A stretch of DNA of 5,561 nt from Alphaproteobacteria bacterium (GCA_018820005.1 JAHJOS010000084.1:1-5561); one strand, 5' to 3'. Shown: positions 1 to 5,044, numbered from the stretch's first letter. Made by a program: numbers and translations. The notes: generated by a model from the letters alone, not told the origin.

Positions 1-158
1 CCAACCATCTCGATATCCACGCCATCGAGCAGGTCGAGGCCGGCCTGCGCGGCTATGACGGCGGCCTTCTCGTCGTCAGCCATGACACCGCGTTTCTCGA
101 AGCGATTGGCATAAGCCGCACCGTCAGACTGGGAGAACCGCAACAATCGTCTGGATGA
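1..158 (+). CDS. ABC-F family ATPase, C-terminal end (5' truncated)
   Basis: Only the last 51 codons are present; the frame begins at base 3 and ends at TGA 156-158. The fragment opens with NHLD, the D-loop that follows Walker B in the classic EPTNHLD motif of the second ATPase domain. The preceding 'cc' fits the last two bases of an ACC threonine codon. About 27 residues later comes SHD, the H-switch, in the context LLVVSHDTAFLEAIG. This pairing is typical of ABC-F proteins: soluble twin-ATPase factors that act on the ribosome (translation factors of the EttA/Uup type, or antibiotic-resistance factors) and have no membrane domain. The protein ends about 20 residues after SHD, so it lacks a long charged C-terminal extension. 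The subfamily cannot be set from so little sequence. The stop codon overlaps the regulatory element of the next gene. Confidence 0.85.
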   Translation, partial: NHLDIHAIEQVEAGLRGYDGGLLVVSHDTAFLEAIGISRTVRLGEPQQSSG

Positions 159-210
159 ACGGATTCTGAACTTCGGGTTCAGTCCCGGTTCCGGCGGGGC
201 CCGCTATCTC
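156..210 (+). promoter_or_regulatory. Predicted regulatory/promoter region of curlin gene 1 (copy 1 of a shared element)
   Basis: TGAACGGATTCTGAA at 156-170 and CGGTTCCGGCGG at 186-197 recur upstream of the second curlin gene at 1272-1286 and 1302-1313 (there CGGTTCAGGCGG), with exactly the same internal spacing. The start of the element is 110 bp before the ATG here and 111 bp in the other copy. TGAA occurs twice in the first block at an 11-bp step, about one helical turn, as in tandem activator sites. CTGAAC (165-170) and GTTCAG (177-182) form a 6-bp inverted repeat in this copy only. TATCTC at 205-210 is a weak -10 candidate that aligns with TAATGT in the other copy. The binding protein is unknown, and no good -35 is visible. 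Confidence 0.55.
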
Positions 211-265
211 TCGTGACATCGGCAACAAGCGCTCGGAGGGAGCGCCGCCCAACAGGAGAGATAAA

Positions 266-697
266 ATGAAGCGCACCATCATCACCACCGCAATCGCCGC
301 CATCATCGCCCTTTCGGCAGCCCCCACCATGGCCAACGATGTCTTCGTGCATCAGTTCGGTTTCGGCAATGCCGCTGGCGGCAGCCAGGGCGGCTGGGGC
401 CACAAGCTGGGTGTGCATCAGACCGGCAACTGGAACACCGCCACGGGCCACCAGACCGGGGGCAACAATGTCGGCGCCATCGGCCAGCAGGGCAACAACA
501 ACTACGCCGATACCTGGCAGCAGGGCTGGAACAATGCCGCTGGCGTCGGCCAGTTCGGCGACAACCATACCGCCATCGTCACCCAGGACGGCAATGGCAA
601 CATCGCTGCCGGCGTGCAGGTGGGCAATGGCTGCAACGCCAATGTCGTCCAGGGCGGCTCGGGCAATGTCACCGCCTTCGTGCAGGCTTGCCCCTGA
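266..697 (+). CDS. Curlin-repeat amyloid protein 1 (143 aa, secreted)
   Basis: This is a predicted curli-type functional amyloid subunit, exported by Sec and assembled outside the cell. Residues 1-23 form a signal peptide (basic MKR, hydrophobic core, cleavage probably after TMA). From residue 30 the mature chain is almost entirely 11-residue units of the form QxGxxNxAxxx. The unit-initial glutamines fall at 30, 41, 52, 63, 74, 85, 96, 107, 118, 129 and 140 with no slippage; unit 2 is the most degenerate. Each unit should form one strand of a stacked beta-solenoid. Only about six residues separate the signal peptide from repeat 1, so there is no long N-terminal targeting segment like that of E. 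coli CsgA. Cys123 replaces the ladder Asn of its unit, and Cys142 lies at the C-terminus. AGGAG (254-258) sits 7 nt before the ATG. Whether it is the CsgA-like major subunit or a CsgB-like nucleator cannot be decided, so no symbol is given. Confidence 0.9.
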   Translation: MKRTIITTAIAAIIALSAAPTMANDVFVHQFGFGNAAGGSQGGWGHKLGVHQTGNWNTATGHQTGGNNVGAIGQQGNNNYADTWQQGWNNAAGVGQFGDNHTAIVTQDGNGNIAAGVQVGNGCNANVVQGGSGNVTAFVQACP

Positions 698-720
698 TCC
701 CGCCTTACCCCTCAGCGCAT

Positions 721-740
721 GGACGGGCAGCTGCCCGTCC
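721..740. repeat. Perfect 20-bp palindrome between curlin 1 and csgH
   Basis: GGACGGGC and GCCCGTCC flank a central AGCT, so all 20 bases are self-complementary. In RNA this gives an 8-bp G+C-rich hairpin with a 4-nt loop, 23 nt after the curlin 1 stop and 36 nt before the csgH start. No T-tract follows, so it is not a typical rho-independent terminator. More likely it is an mRNA-stabilising or processing hairpin, or a weak attenuator, that keeps subunit expression above chaperone expression. A DNA-binding dimer site is also possible. Confidence 0.6.
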
Positions 741-776
741 GGCCCCACCATCTGATCAGCCACCAAGGAGGCATTG

Positions 777-1175
777 ATGATGACCAAATTCGCGCGCAAC
801 AGCGCCCTCGCCCTGCCCCTGCTGCTCGGTATCGGCATGGCAGCAGCCGCCGCCACCAGCGGCATGGCCAATAGCCCTGCCGCTACCGTGCAATGCGGCG
901 TCACCACCACGACTAACAATGGCATGCTCACCCTGGCCGGCACGATCCTGAGCCCCCGGGCGCTCAGCGGCAGCTACACTGTCGCCGTGCAGAGCAAAAG
1001 CAATGGCGGCTCGTCCAATCTTAGCCAAGGCGGCGCTTTCACCGTGGCCGCCAACCAGAGCACCACCATCGGCATCATGATGCTCAACGCCGATGCCCGT
1101 TACACCGTCAATTTCCAGATCACCGTCGATGGCAAGACCCAGCCGTGCGACGACACCCTGCCCATCGTCCGCTGA
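777..1175 (+). CDS. csgH: CsgH-like curli assembly chaperone (periplasmic amyloid inhibitor)
   Basis: This is a predicted 132-residue exported protein of the CsgC/CsgH family, small immunoglobulin-fold periplasmic proteins that stop curlin subunits from forming amyloid before secretion. Residues 1-31 form a signal peptide with a long Ala/Leu core, cleaved probably after SGMA. The mature part has features I associate with the family: Cys40 in the first strand, the central SGSYTVAVQSKSNGGSSNLSQ (62-82), QGGAFTV, and a second Cys at 124 near the C-terminus that could pair with Cys40. Mature length is about 100 residues, as expected. ATG codons occur at 777 and 780, preceded by a TTG at 774; AAGGAGG (765-771) lies 5 nt from the first ATG and 8 nt from the second, so either may be used. 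It probably shares a transcript with curlin 1, because there is no terminator between them and one follows this gene. Its position between two curlin genes strongly supports the role. Confidence 0.82.
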   Translation: MMTKFARNSALALPLLLGIGMAAAAATSGMANSPAATVQCGVTTTTNNGMLTLAGTILSPRALSGSYTVAVQSKSNGGSSNLSQGGAFTVAANQSTTIGIMMLNADARYTVNFQITVDGKTQPCDDTLPIVR

Positions 1176-1197
1176 CAGCCCTTCAGCGCCCGCAACC

Positions 1198-1223
1198 AGG
1201 CCCCGTCCCAACGGGGCCTTCTT
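1198..1223 (+). terminator. Rho-independent terminator after csgH
   Basis: The arms AGGCCCCGT (1198-1206) and ACGGGGCCT (1211-1219) pair over 9 bp with loop CCCA and are followed by TCTT. It lies 23 bp after the csgH stop and closes the curlin 1-csgH transcript, so curlin 2 needs its own promoter. Confidence 0.8.
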
Positions 1224-1271
1224 GCCGTTCCGGCGACTTCTGCCGTGGACCGCGCTCATGAAATTTCTTGC

Positions 1272-1326
1272 TGAACGGATTCTGAATGCCCCGCTCCAGA
1301 TCGGTTCAGGCGGCCTCCCCTAATGT
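1272..1326 (+). promoter_or_regulatory. Predicted regulatory/promoter region of curlin gene 2 (copy 2 of the shared element)
   Basis: TGAACGGATTCTGAA (1272-1286) is identical to 156-170, and CGGTTCAGGCGG (1302-1313) matches 186-197 at 11 of 12 bases. The distance between the blocks is the same in both copies. Bases between the blocks have diverged, which argues for selection on the blocks rather than a very recent duplication. TAATGT at 1321-1326 is a -10 candidate at the position that aligns with TATCTC in copy 1. The element lies just downstream of the csgH terminator. Confidence 0.55.
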
Positions 1327-1382
1327 GAAGTCATCGGCTGAAACACCTCAGCACCCCAACAGAACTCAACAGGAGAGACGCC

Positions 1383-1802
1383 ATGACCACCACGTTCACC
1401 AAGACTGCCGCCGCCGCCCTTGCTGCCCTCGTCATTGGCGCCGCCAGCCTGACCAGCCCCGCCATGGCCGGCGGCCAGATCGCGTTCAGCTTTGCCCCGT
1501 CCGACCCCGACCAGCAGCAGGCGCTTGGCATGGGCCTGCAGATGGTCTCCATCTTCAAGGGCCTCTCCAGCACCGGTGCCAACGTCTCCCAGAACGGCCA
1601 CTTCAATGGCGCCGGCTTCAACCAGACCGGCTCGGGCAACCACGGCCTGATCGTTCAGGAAGGCAATGGCCACCACGGCACCATCGAGCAGCATGGCAAT
1701 GACAACAATTGCGGCCTGTTCCAGTTTGGCGAAAACACCAACGGCAGCTGCACCCAGTACGGCAACAATCAGTCGAGCGTCACCACCGTCTTCGGCTTCT
1801 GA
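1383..1802 (+). CDS. Curlin-repeat amyloid protein 2 (139 aa, secreted)
   Basis: This is the second predicted curli-type subunit. Residues 1-29 form a signal peptide (cleavage probably after SPAMA). Residues 30-69 are a non-repetitive stretch rich in Gln, Ala, Met and Phe with amphipathic-helix character; this could be the secretion-targeting or interaction segment that curlin 1 lacks. Six 11-residue units follow, with unit-initial Gln at 70, 81, 92, 103, 114 and 125, pattern QxGxxNxxxxx, ending in VFGF. Cys110 takes the place of the usual inward Ala (unit position 8), and Cys123 is at position 10 of the next unit, so the two could face each other in the core. AGGAGAG in the context AACAGGAGAG is the same ribosome-binding sequence as in curlin 1. 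The gene has its own promoter region and a terminator 31 bp after the stop. The two paralogues may divide into nucleator and fibre subunit, but which is which is unclear. Confidence 0.88.
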   Translation: MTTTFTKTAAAALAALVIGAASLTSPAMAGGQIAFSFAPSDPDQQQALGMGLQMVSIFKGLSSTGANVSQNGHFNGAGFNQTGSGNHGLIVQEGNGHHGTIEQHGNDNNCGLFQFGENTNGSCTQYGNNQSSVTTVFGF

Positions 1803-1832
1803 TCCCCAATTCGCCAGCTCCAGAAAAAACTT

Positions 1833-1857
1833 AGGCCCGCATCGCTGCGGGCCTTTA
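1833..1857. terminator. Bidirectional rho-independent terminator between curlin 2 and dksA
   Basis: AGGCCCGCA (1833-1841) and TGCGGGCCT (1846-1854) form a 9-bp stem with loop TCGC. On the plus strand TT then ATAA follows. On the minus strand the stem is followed by AAG and six T's (the complement of the A-run at 1824-1829). It therefore suits curlin 2 and, even better, the convergent dksA. Confidence 0.85.
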
Positions 1858-1881
1858 TAATTCGGAAAATCGTCAATCAGA

Positions 1882-2301
1882 CTATTCGTCGCGATAGACC
1901 TTTTCACGGCGCTCATGCAGTTCCTGGGCTTCCAGGCTCAGTGTGGCGATCGGGCGGGCATCGAGACGGGCGATCCCAATCGGGTCGCCGGTTTCTTCGC
2001 AATAGCCGTAGCTGCCGTCCTCGATACGCTTGAGAGCGGCGTCGATTTTGGAAATCAGCTTGCGCTGTCGATCACGCGTGCGCAGCTCAAGGGAACGATC
2101 ACTTTCCGAACTGGCACGATCGGCCATATCCGGATGGTTCTGGTTCTCTTCCTGCAGGCTGTCGAGCGTTTCACGGCTCTCACGCAGAATATCGTCTTTC
2201 CAGGCATTCAGCTTGGCCCGGAAATAGTCCCGCTGGCGCGGGCTCATGAACGGCTCGTCATCGCTGGGCCGGTATTCGATTACTTCAACTCCCGAAGACA
2301 T
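1882..2301 (-). CDS. dksA: RNA polymerase-binding transcription factor DksA (single-Cys alphaproteobacterial type)
   Basis: DksA enters the secondary channel of RNA polymerase and, with ppGpp, retunes transcription during starvation. In this 139-residue product the two long helices run from about 20 to 97. The tip motif is DMADRA (58-63), which keeps the Asp-x-x-Asp-x-Ala pattern needed for activity in E. coli. After it come the strongly conserved SLELRTRDRQRKLI (70-83), then YGYCEETGDPIGIARLDARP, and a C-terminal helix ending KVYRDE. Only Cys101 remains of the four zinc ligands of E. coli DksA; alphaproteobacterial homologues of this kind are known to fold and work without the zinc. The start at MSSGVEV was chosen because homologues begin close to this point, and because an upstream in-frame ATG (2370) would put the likely promoter inside the gene. 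It reads towards curlin 2 and shares the terminator with it. Confidence 0.93.
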   Translation of the reverse strand: MSSGVEVIEYRPSDDEPFMSPRQRDYFRAKLNAWKDDILRESRETLDSLQEENQNHPDMADRASSESDRSLELRTRDRQRKLISKIDAALKRIEDGSYGYCEETGDPIGIARLDARPIATLSLEAQELHERREKVYRDE

Positions 2302-2335
2302 CAGCAGACTCAACTCCAATGCGCCCCTACGGCCG

Positions 2336-2366
2336 GTTATATATGCGCCTGAACGCACCCTCGCAA
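2336..2366 (-). promoter_or_regulatory. Candidate sigma-70 promoter of dksA
   Basis: Read on the minus strand, TTGCGA (2366-2361) and TATATA (2343-2338) are separated by 17 bp, followed by AC. The predicted transcript starts near 2330, about 30 nt before the dksA ATG. The match is good but was found by eye only. Confidence 0.5.
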
Positions 2367-2453
2367 GCACACAAATGGGTACTGATTAATACGTGAATGT
2401 CCCAGCGCCCCAAGCCCATAGACCGGAGTCGGCAACAGTTTAATGAATGTGAT

Positions 2454-2876
2454 CTAGCGAGACGGAAACCGCCCGAACTTTGCCAGCTCAACCTGAACCC
2501 GCAATTCGATGTCATCCAGAACTGCATCGAGCTCGGGGGTTGAGCGTTCCCTGAACTCGCTGAGCATTGCGCTCAATTTGTCGAGCCGGTCCGGACTGAC
2601 CTGACCAACCAGAAGGTCGGCCTTGAAATCATCGAGCGTATCGAGAAGCGACCTGCCGCGGCGGACGGCTTTCTTTTTGCCTTCCAGCGGCCCCTCGACC
2701 CCTTGCAGCGCCAGAATGGCATCGATGCCCGCAGCCGACGCAACGGGTGCCGAGTGAGCCACCCGAGCAGGTTCATCCGAACCCGCTGGAATAAACGCAA
2801 CACCGGACCCTGCCCGTCCCCCGGAACTGGACTTGCCGACACCTGACGTGCGTTTGGTCGTGTCTATGCGCAACAA
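2454..2876 (-). CDS. fliX: FliX, class II flagellar assembly regulator
   Basis: FliX senses completion of the early flagellar structure and controls the sigma-54 activator FlbD, as worked out in Caulobacter. The product is 140 residues, the usual family size. The first 45 residues are a low-complexity Gly/Ser/Ala region. The conserved part follows: IDAILALQGVEG (51-62), the basic KKKAVRRGRSLLDTLDDFK (67-85), LLVGQVSPDRLDKL (88-101) and the C-terminal LDAVLDDIELRVQVELAKF (116-134). The start is one of two adjacent TTG codons (2876 or 2873); homologues beginning MRI would favour 2873. The ribosome-binding site is weak (GAG at 2884-2882), so low translation is likely. It is divergent from flgI and upstream of dksA on the same strand. 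A CtrA box sits about 50 bp upstream, as expected for an early-class flagellar gene. Confidence 0.9.
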   Translation of the reverse strand: MLRIDTTKRTSGVGKSSSGGRAGSGVAFIPAGSDEPARVAHSAPVASAAGIDAILALQGVEGPLEGKKKAVRRGRSLLDTLDDFKADLLVGQVSPDRLDKLSAMLSEFRERSTPELDAVLDDIELRVQVELAKFGRFPSR

Positions 2877-2905
2877 AGGGACTCAAATGCAAAATTGGTT
2901 CTGTA

Positions 2906-2960
2906 GGCAAAATCTGCCGCAAGCCGTTAACGAAGCCTTAAGGCGCTCGGCAAGAATTGC
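2906..2960. promoter_or_regulatory. Candidate paired enhancer sites (possibly FlbD-type) in the fliX-flgI gap
   Basis: GGCAAAATCTGC (2906-2917) and GGCAAGAATTGC (2949-2960) agree at 9 of 12 bases and lie 43 bp apart, about four helical turns. They are roughly 115-170 bp upstream of the predicted flgI transcription start, in the range for sigma-54 enhancers. GGCA-N5-TGCC at 2906-2918 is also an inverted repeat, as expected for a dimer site. In Caulobacter, FlbD binds G+C-rich 'ftr' sites near such promoters; assignment to FlbD here is inference. The first site also lies just downstream of the CtrA box for fliX, where binding could repress fliX. Confidence 0.35.
2926..2941 (-). promoter_or_regulatory. 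CtrA-binding box for fliX
   Basis: On the minus strand this reads TTAA-GGCTTCG-TTAAC, a full match to the CtrA consensus TTAA-N7-TTAAC. It ends 50 bp before the fliX start, so it could overlap the -35 region of a fliX promoter with a start near 2905. CtrA is the master cell-cycle response regulator of alphaproteobacteria and drives early flagellar genes. Confidence 0.7.
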
Positions 2961-2981
2961 TCGCCACTATGAAAGGCGAGC
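2959..2981. repeat. Inverted repeat upstream of flgI
   Basis: GCTCGCC (2959-2965) and GGCGAGC (2975-2981) are 7-bp arms separated by 9 bp, about 100 bp upstream of the predicted flgI transcription start. It overlaps the second enhancer candidate by two bases. It may be an activator dimer site; it lacks a T-tract and does not end a gene, so a terminator is unlikely. Confidence 0.4.
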
Positions 2982-3047
2982 GCATATCACCCTCCAATTA
3001 GCAAGATAGCACTTTAAATTCAAATACATAGGAAGCCAGAAGGGAAC

Positions 3048-3062
3048 TGGCACGGTTTTCGC
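3048..3062 (+). promoter_or_regulatory. Sigma-54 (RpoN) promoter of the flgI operon
   Basis: TGGCACG-GTTT-TCGC matches the sigma-54 consensus TGGCACG-N4-TTGC with one mismatch; the invariant GG and GC are 10 bp apart. Transcription should start near 3074, giving a leader of about 47 nt to the ATG at 3121. In Caulobacter flgI is likewise a sigma-54-dependent late gene divergent from fliX. Confidence 0.8.
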
Positions 3063-3120
3063 AATGATATGTCCGATTGTTGCGCCATGGGGATGGCACG
3101 ACACCAATTCGGGGACGAGC

Positions 3121-4245
3121 ATGAACAAACCACTGCTGCAGGGGCTATTCGCAATAGTGCTGGGTGCCACGCTGGCACTACTGCCCATCAGCGACGCCAT
3201 CGCCGCCTCCGCCCGCATCAAGGATATTGTCAATTTCGAAGGCGTGCGTGAAAACCAGCTGGTGGGTTACGGCCTGGTCGTCGGCCTCAATGGCACCGGC
3301 GACAGCCTCAACAACTCCCCATTCACCAAGCAGTCACTGCAGTCGATGCTCGAGCGACTGGGCGTCAACACCGCCGGCGAGAACGTCCGGACGGCCAATG
3401 TCGCCGCCGTCATGGTCACCGCCAACCTGCCGCCCTTCGGCACGCAGGGGTCGCGCATGGACGTCTCCGTATCTGCGCTCGGCGACAGCGACAGCCTTCA
3501 GGGCGGGACACTGCTCGTTACGCCCCTGCTCGGCGCCGATGGCGAAGTCTATGCCATTGCCCAGGGCTCGGTCTCTATCAATGGCTTCAAGGCTGAAGGC
3601 GACGCGGCCAGCATCATCTCCGGCGTTCCCACCACCGGGCGCATCTCATCGGGCGGCCTGATCGAGCGCGAAATCGACTTTCACCTCGGCTCGCAAACCT
3701 CGCTCCGTCTTGCATTGCGCAATCCTGACCTCACGACGGCACGGCGCATTGCCCTGGCCGTCAACGATTTCATCGGCGCTCCAACTGCGACCCCGGAGGA
3801 CCCGGCAACCGTGCGGGTCACCCTGCCCCCTGGCTTCAACGGCAATATAGTGGACCTGCTCACCGACATCGAACAGCTGATGATCGAGACCGATCAGGTC
3901 GCCAAGATCGTTATCGATGAGAACTCCGGCATCATTGTCATGGGCAAGGATGTGCGCGTGTCCAGCGTCGCCGTCGCCCAGTCCAATCTGACCGTAACCA
4001 TCGCCGAAAACCCCACAGTGGTGCAGCCGGCTCCGCTCAGCAACGGTCAGACGGCCACGCAGCCCAGCACCGCCCTCAATGCCAATCTCTCGTCCACTGC
4101 GCTTGCCGTGGTGCAGGAGTCAGTGACGCTGCAGGAATTGGTCGACGGCCTCAATGCCCTGGGCATTTCGCCCCGCGATCTCATCGCCATTCTGCAGGCC
4201 ATCAAGGCCACGGGCGCCCTGCAGGCCGAAATCGAGGTGCTGTAA
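3121..4245 (+). CDS. flgI: Flagellar basal-body P-ring protein FlgI
   Basis: FlgI subunits form the ring around the flagellar rod in the peptidoglycan layer. The 374-residue product has the normal family length. Residues 1-28 form a signal peptide (cleavage probably after DAIA), as expected for this Sec-exported component. Family motifs run the whole length: RIKDIVNFEGVRENQLVGYG (32-51) followed by LVVGLNGTGD, NVAAVMVTANLPPFG (93-107), SLQGGTLLVTPLLGADG (125-141), TTGRISSGGLIEREI (171-185), ENSGIIVMG (267-275), and the C-terminal LQELVDGLNALGISPRDLIA (337-356) with KATGALQAEIEVL. A longer reading frame begins at ATG 3064, but that codon lies only 2 bp past the -12 box and before the predicted transcription start. 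The 3121 ATG has GGGGA 5 nt upstream and begins a clean signal peptide. The stop TAA overlaps the next ATG by 1 nt. Confidence 0.97.
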   Translation: MNKPLLQGLFAIVLGATLALLPISDAIAASARIKDIVNFEGVRENQLVGYGLVVGLNGTGDSLNNSPFTKQSLQSMLERLGVNTAGENVRTANVAAVMVTANLPPFGTQGSRMDVSVSALGDSDSLQGGTLLVTPLLGADGEVYAIAQGSVSINGFKAEGDAASIISGVPTTGRISSGGLIEREIDFHLGSQTSLRLALRNPDLTTARRIALAVNDFIGAPTATPEDPATVRVTLPPGFNGNIVDLLTDIEQLMIETDQVAKIVIDENSGIIVMGKDVRVSSVAVAQSNLTVTIAENPTVVQPAPLSNGQTATQPSTALNANLSSTALAVVQESVTLQELVDGLNALGISPRDLIAILQAIKATGALQAEIEVL

Positions 4246-4580
4246 TGCAACTGAACCCGACACAATCCAACAAGCCCGGCTCCAACCTCACCCCGGCGCA
4301 GATCGCCCGGGTGCAGAAACAGGCCGAAGAGTTCGAGGGCGTATTTCTCAATACCCTGACCAAGCAGATGTTCTCCAACCTCAAGACTGATGCCAGCGCC
4401 ATGGGCGGCGGCTTCGGCGAAGAAACCTGGCGCTCCATGCAGGCCGAACAACTCGCCGGCACCATGTCGGAAAACGGCGGCCTGGGCATTGCCGAGCAGA
4501 TGCTGCCCGACATGCTCACCCTGCAGGAAGCCGCCAACAAACAAAACGCACTCAAGCCGACTATCGGAGCCTATAAATGA
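4245..4580 (+). CDS. Rod-binding protein, FlgJ N-terminal type without muramidase (CheL-like)
   Basis: This 111-residue protein consists of a rod-binding domain alone. The key segment is QAEEFEGVFLNTLTKQM (26-42). A Gly-rich patch follows (GGGFGEETWRSMQAEQLAG, 54-72), then the NGGLGIAEQM motif (77-86). The family helps cap and build the flagellar rod in the periplasm. In gamma-proteobacterial FlgJ a peptidoglycan hydrolase domain follows; it is absent here, as is usual in alphaproteobacteria, where a separate enzyme opens the wall. Such genes are often labelled flgJ or cheL; I give no symbol because usage is inconsistent. The start overlaps the flgI stop by 1 nt (TAATG), with GAGG 7 nt upstream, so translation is coupled. 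No signal peptide is seen, consistent with export by the flagellar type III apparatus. Confidence 0.9.
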   Translation: MQLNPTQSNKPGSNLTPAQIARVQKQAEEFEGVFLNTLTKQMFSNLKTDASAMGGGFGEETWRSMQAEQLAGTMSENGGLGIAEQMLPDMLTLQEAANKQNALKPTIGAYK

Positions 4581-5044
4581 CCGCTGCAGCTCGCCTCGCC
4601 GCCCTCGACAGCCTGCCGGCCAATGAACTGTGCCAGATGGCTGAAGCGACCCTGGCCTCCCTGGTGGACGTCATGAACCAGGAAACAACGCTGCTGCGCG
4701 CCGGGCATTTGCGTCAGGCCAGCACGCTGACACCCGACAAAGCGCGGCTTGCCCAGGACTATGTGAGCCTGGCCCGCTCCGTGCAGCGGCAAGGCACGCG
4801 GTTGGCGCAACAGGCGCCGCAGGCGGTCGAACGCCTCAAGCGCGGCCACGAGCGTCTCGCAACGCAGATGGCTGAAAACCTCCGCGTCCTCGCGACAGCC
4901 CGCAACGTCACCGAAGATCTGCTGACCGATGTGGCCAAAATAGTTGGCCAGCAGAATCGGACCCAGGCCTATGGCCGATCAGGCACGATAGCATCAGACC
5001 CGGCAAATTCGGCACGCGGCATTGCCGTCAACAGAGCACTATAG
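4577..5044 (+). CDS. FlgN/FlbY-like flagellar protein (probable type III export chaperone)
   Basis: This 155-residue, mostly helical cytoplasmic protein has no signal peptide or membrane segment. It looks like the FlgN/FlbY group found after flgI-flgJ in alphaproteobacteria. The pattern is LASLVDVMNQETTLLRAGHL (26-45), then LTPDKARLAQDYVSLARSV (51-69), AVERLKRGHERLATQMAENLRVLATARNV in pieces from 83 to 111, and a conserved late AYG (131-133) before a disordered tail. FlgN proteins keep the hook-filament junction proteins FlgK and FlgL export-ready; Caulobacter FlbY is a related flagellar protein of less defined role. The ATG overlaps the preceding stop by 4 nt (ATGA) with GGAG 7 nt upstream, so it is clearly in the flgI operon. 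The family is assigned from pattern and context, and the chaperone function is inference. Confidence 0.72.
   Translation: MTAAARLAALDSLPANELCQMAEATLASLVDVMNQETTLLRAGHLRQASTLTPDKARLAQDYVSLARSVQRQGTRLAQQAPQAVERLKRGHERLATQMAENLRVLATARNVTEDLLTDVAKIVGQQNRTQAYGRSGTIASDPANSARGIAVNRAL

Noticed and set aside
156..179. An EcfG-type (GGAAC-N16-GTT) promoter in the curlin 1 upstream element
   Set aside because: TGAAC-N16-GTT can be drawn in copy 1, but the GTT is not kept in copy 2 and the first block lacks the GG of GGAAC.
266..697. Regular DNA repetition that might be read as a CRISPR array or tandem repeat
   Set aside because: The 33-bp period is the coding echo of 11-residue curlin units, and the DNA copies differ too much for CRISPR repeats.
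774..779. TTG at 774 as the csgH start
   Set aside because: It is only 2 nt from the ribosome-binding site, and two ATG codons follow directly with better spacing.
179..943. A long open frame on the minus strand across curlin 1
   Set aside because: It is a shadow of the G+C-rich repetitive curlin and csgH genes, with Ala/Val/Gly-rich composition and no plausible start context. The plus-strand signal peptides and repeats explain the region.
2302..2370. A 23-residue N-terminal extension of DksA from ATG 2370
   Set aside because: The extension is not like DksA homologues and contains the TTGCGA-17-TATATA promoter candidate.
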